From positions 1 to 50,475 of the IMG/VR virus record IMGVR_UViG_3300049791_000009: a stretch of 50,475 nucleotides of DNA. The stretch is one strand, 5' to 3'. Of this stretch, positions 49,546 through 50,475 are shown piece by piece. How positions within the stretch are numbered: the stretch's first letter is position 1; every line of letters starts with the position of its first letter. A program made the position numbers and the translations under genes. The notes beneath the pieces were generated by a model that made no database searches, was not told where the DNA came from, and saw nothing but the letters and a program-made list of their open reading frames with translations. Origin of the DNA: a virus.

Positions 49546-49743
49546 TTAGTAACCAGCGGCTAGCTTTCCTTCTGGCCCTGCTACACAGATTGGTCCAGCG
49601 TCAAAGGATTGTGTGCCGATCACCGAGCATTCACACTCAGGATAGTCAGCTTGAGCACGCTCAAGCCAGGCTTGTACATCCGCGCCGGTCGGGATGTTAC
49701 GTACAGCTGAGCCCGAGCCCATCTTAATCTCGATAGCTGCCAT
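49546..49743 (-). CDS. First clear leftward early gene (65 aa)
   Basis: A 65-aa protein from ATG 49743 with a perfect GGAGG 6 nt upstream; the frame is open far upstream but that part is not protein-like. It starts MAAIEIKMGSGSAVRNIPTG, with a helix carrying WLERAQADYPE and two Cys in ECECSV. As the first gene of the leftward operon it is expected to be made at once after infection and may act on the host. No family recognised. Confidence 0.7.
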   Translation of the reverse strand: MAAIEIKMGSGSAVRNIPTGADVQAWLERAQADYPECECSVIGTQSFDAGPICVAGPEGKLAAGY

Positions 49744-50348
49744 GATGCACCTCCTTGCTTGTGTGTTTGTTGTTTCAGTAGGCGAACTATAGGTCACCGC
49801 CCCCTGGTTAGCAATGACCATTCGTCGGGTTCTCGGTTGATGTTCAGCCCCCATCACCAGGCACAACAACCTGGCTAACCTTGGCTTGGTGCAATGGTTA
49901 ATGAACCGGGCATGCATGAGCCATATACCTACACGTAGCAATAAGCGTGCCAACAAACGAACTCGTACACAGTAGGATGTCTCATACGCTACGCGTACTC
50001 GTACATCGTACGTTTAGTATACCTATACACACCGACCCCAGGTCGGACGCTCATAAGCAAGGTCAAGGGCAACAACACGAGAGCTCGTGACCGAAGGGAG
50101 TGTATATAGAACATGGGCTAGGCCCTGTAAACAGGGACGTCTAGCCTAGATACACACCTGGGCAACTAGTTAGTTACTCCCTCATGTAATGTGAACAACT
50201 AACGATAGGGTCAATGCAACTAACCAGGCAACTAGCCCCCTCATGTTAGTCCACCTACCTACCACTTGGTAGCCAATGAAGAACGCTCGTTCTCCTTGCT
50301 ATGTTTACATGTATATACAACCAACTAAGGGGCCGGGGCAGGGGGTTA
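49744..50348. promoter_or_regulatory. Divergent control region (early/late promoters, possible origin or packaging site)
   Basis: About 600 bp without a credible gene, continuing after circularisation through 1-123. It holds hairpins CCGACC/GGTCGG (50032-50046), CACGAG/CTCGTG (50077-50090) and a nested pair GGCTAG/CTAGCC around CCCTG-TAAA-CAGGG (50112-50146), a short imperfect direct repeat based on GCAACTAG and CCCTCATGT (about 50162-50250), and a G-rich tract at the end. Host-type early promoters are expected here but no convincing -35/-10 pair was found. Late genes start rightward and early genes leftward from it. Confidence 0.6.
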
Positions 50349-50357
50349 GGGGAGGGG
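50329..50357 (+). other. G-quadruplex motif
   Basis: Five runs of four or five G in 29 bases, separated by CC, CA, TTA and A. This is a strong G-quadruplex-forming pattern on the + strand, located between the divergent operons about 115 bp before the first late gene. It spans the left edge of the 127-bp repeat. It could affect replication initiation, packaging or the late promoter; its role is inferred. Confidence 0.85.
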
Positions 50358-50475
50358 TGAGTATACTTGCATTGTCCCTCTAGAATTTCTACACAGAATG
50401 ACAAGGGATGGAAAGTTGGTCCGTTGAAGTTCCTCTCGTACATTTTAAGTTATATCTAAGGAAACGTAAGAATGA
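50349..50475. repeat. Exact terminal direct repeat, right copy (127 bp)
   Basis: Identical to bases 1-127. Removing one copy gives a 50,348-bp circle in which the non-coding control region runs without a break into the first late gene. Confidence 0.97.

Noticed and set aside
25673-49743. Search for T7-type RNA polymerase, DNA ligase, integrase or repressor genes
   Set aside because: No ORF of suitable size or motif was found; transcription is assigned to host polymerase with the phage sigma factor, and the life style to lytic.
49756-49956. N-terminal extension of the 65-aa early protein to 136 aa
   Set aside because: The extension has Arg/Leu-rich random composition, whereas GGAGG sits right before the internal ATG at 49743.
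49744-50348. CRISPR-like or iteron-like array in the control region
   Set aside because: The repeats are few, imperfect and of unequal spacing; they do not form an array.
50255-50443. 62-aa open frame on the - strand across the contig junction
   Set aside because: It reads through the G-rich tract (Pro-rich translation), has no ribosome binding site and looks random.

Overview
The window is a complete or nearly complete genome of a tailed, most likely short-tailed (podovirus-type) bacteriophage. Its first 127 bases are repeated exactly as its last 127 bases, so the sequence closes into a circle of 50,348 bp. No integrase, repressor, tRNA, CRISPR array or transposon was seen, which suggests a strictly lytic phage. 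Strong Shine-Dalgarno sites, gp11/gp12-type tail tube proteins and internal virion proteins point to a bacterial, probably proteobacterial, host. The host genus cannot be told from the sequence. There is no T7-type RNA polymerase; instead the phage carries its own ECF-like sigma factor.

Layout. The + strand from 124 to 25,172 is the late half: two beta-helix tailspikes with related anchoring domains, small and large terminase, portal, scaffold, major capsid, an Ig-like decoration protein, a head-fibre-like protein, head-tail adaptor, tail nozzle, internal virion proteins (one of 1,739 aa) and a lysis cassette (GH24 endolysin, holin, small basic proteins). A hairpin terminator at 25,171-25,200 separates it from the convergent - strand half, which runs leftward from about 49,743 to 25,236. 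Read in transcription order, that half holds: a block of very small early genes (49.7-45.0 kb); a cluster with two COOH-NH2 amidoligases, an ATP-grasp ligase, a class II glutamine amidotransferase, a C26-type peptidase and two conserved unknowns (44.9-38.4 kb); then replication and nucleotide metabolism (primase-helicase, sigma factor, family A DNA polymerase, SSB, 5'-3' exonuclease, HNH nucleases, metallophosphoesterase, PhoH, class II ribonucleotide reductase). Divergent transcription starts from a non-coding control region (49,744-50,348 plus 1-123) rich in inverted repeats and holding a strong G-quadruplex motif.

Main observations. (1) Six copies of a two-box element with a constant 7-nt gap lie just upstream of - strand genes and look like phage-specific promoters, probably read by the phage sigma factor. 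(2) The DNA polymerase gene is cut in two between motif A and motif B by an HNH endonuclease ORF that overlaps both halves, and nothing of the polymerase seems lost. (3) The amidoligase/ATP-grasp/amidotransferase cluster resembles the phiEco32-type set and predicts synthesis or attachment of an unknown peptide-like modification. (4) An ORF-poor stretch of about 460 nt in the early region carries a perfect 19-bp stem that competes with a GAAA-loop hairpin just before a ribosome binding site, a possible RNA switch or processing site.

Sigma factor, promoter series and modification cluster together suggest a phiEco32-like regulatory and metabolic programme in a smaller genome.
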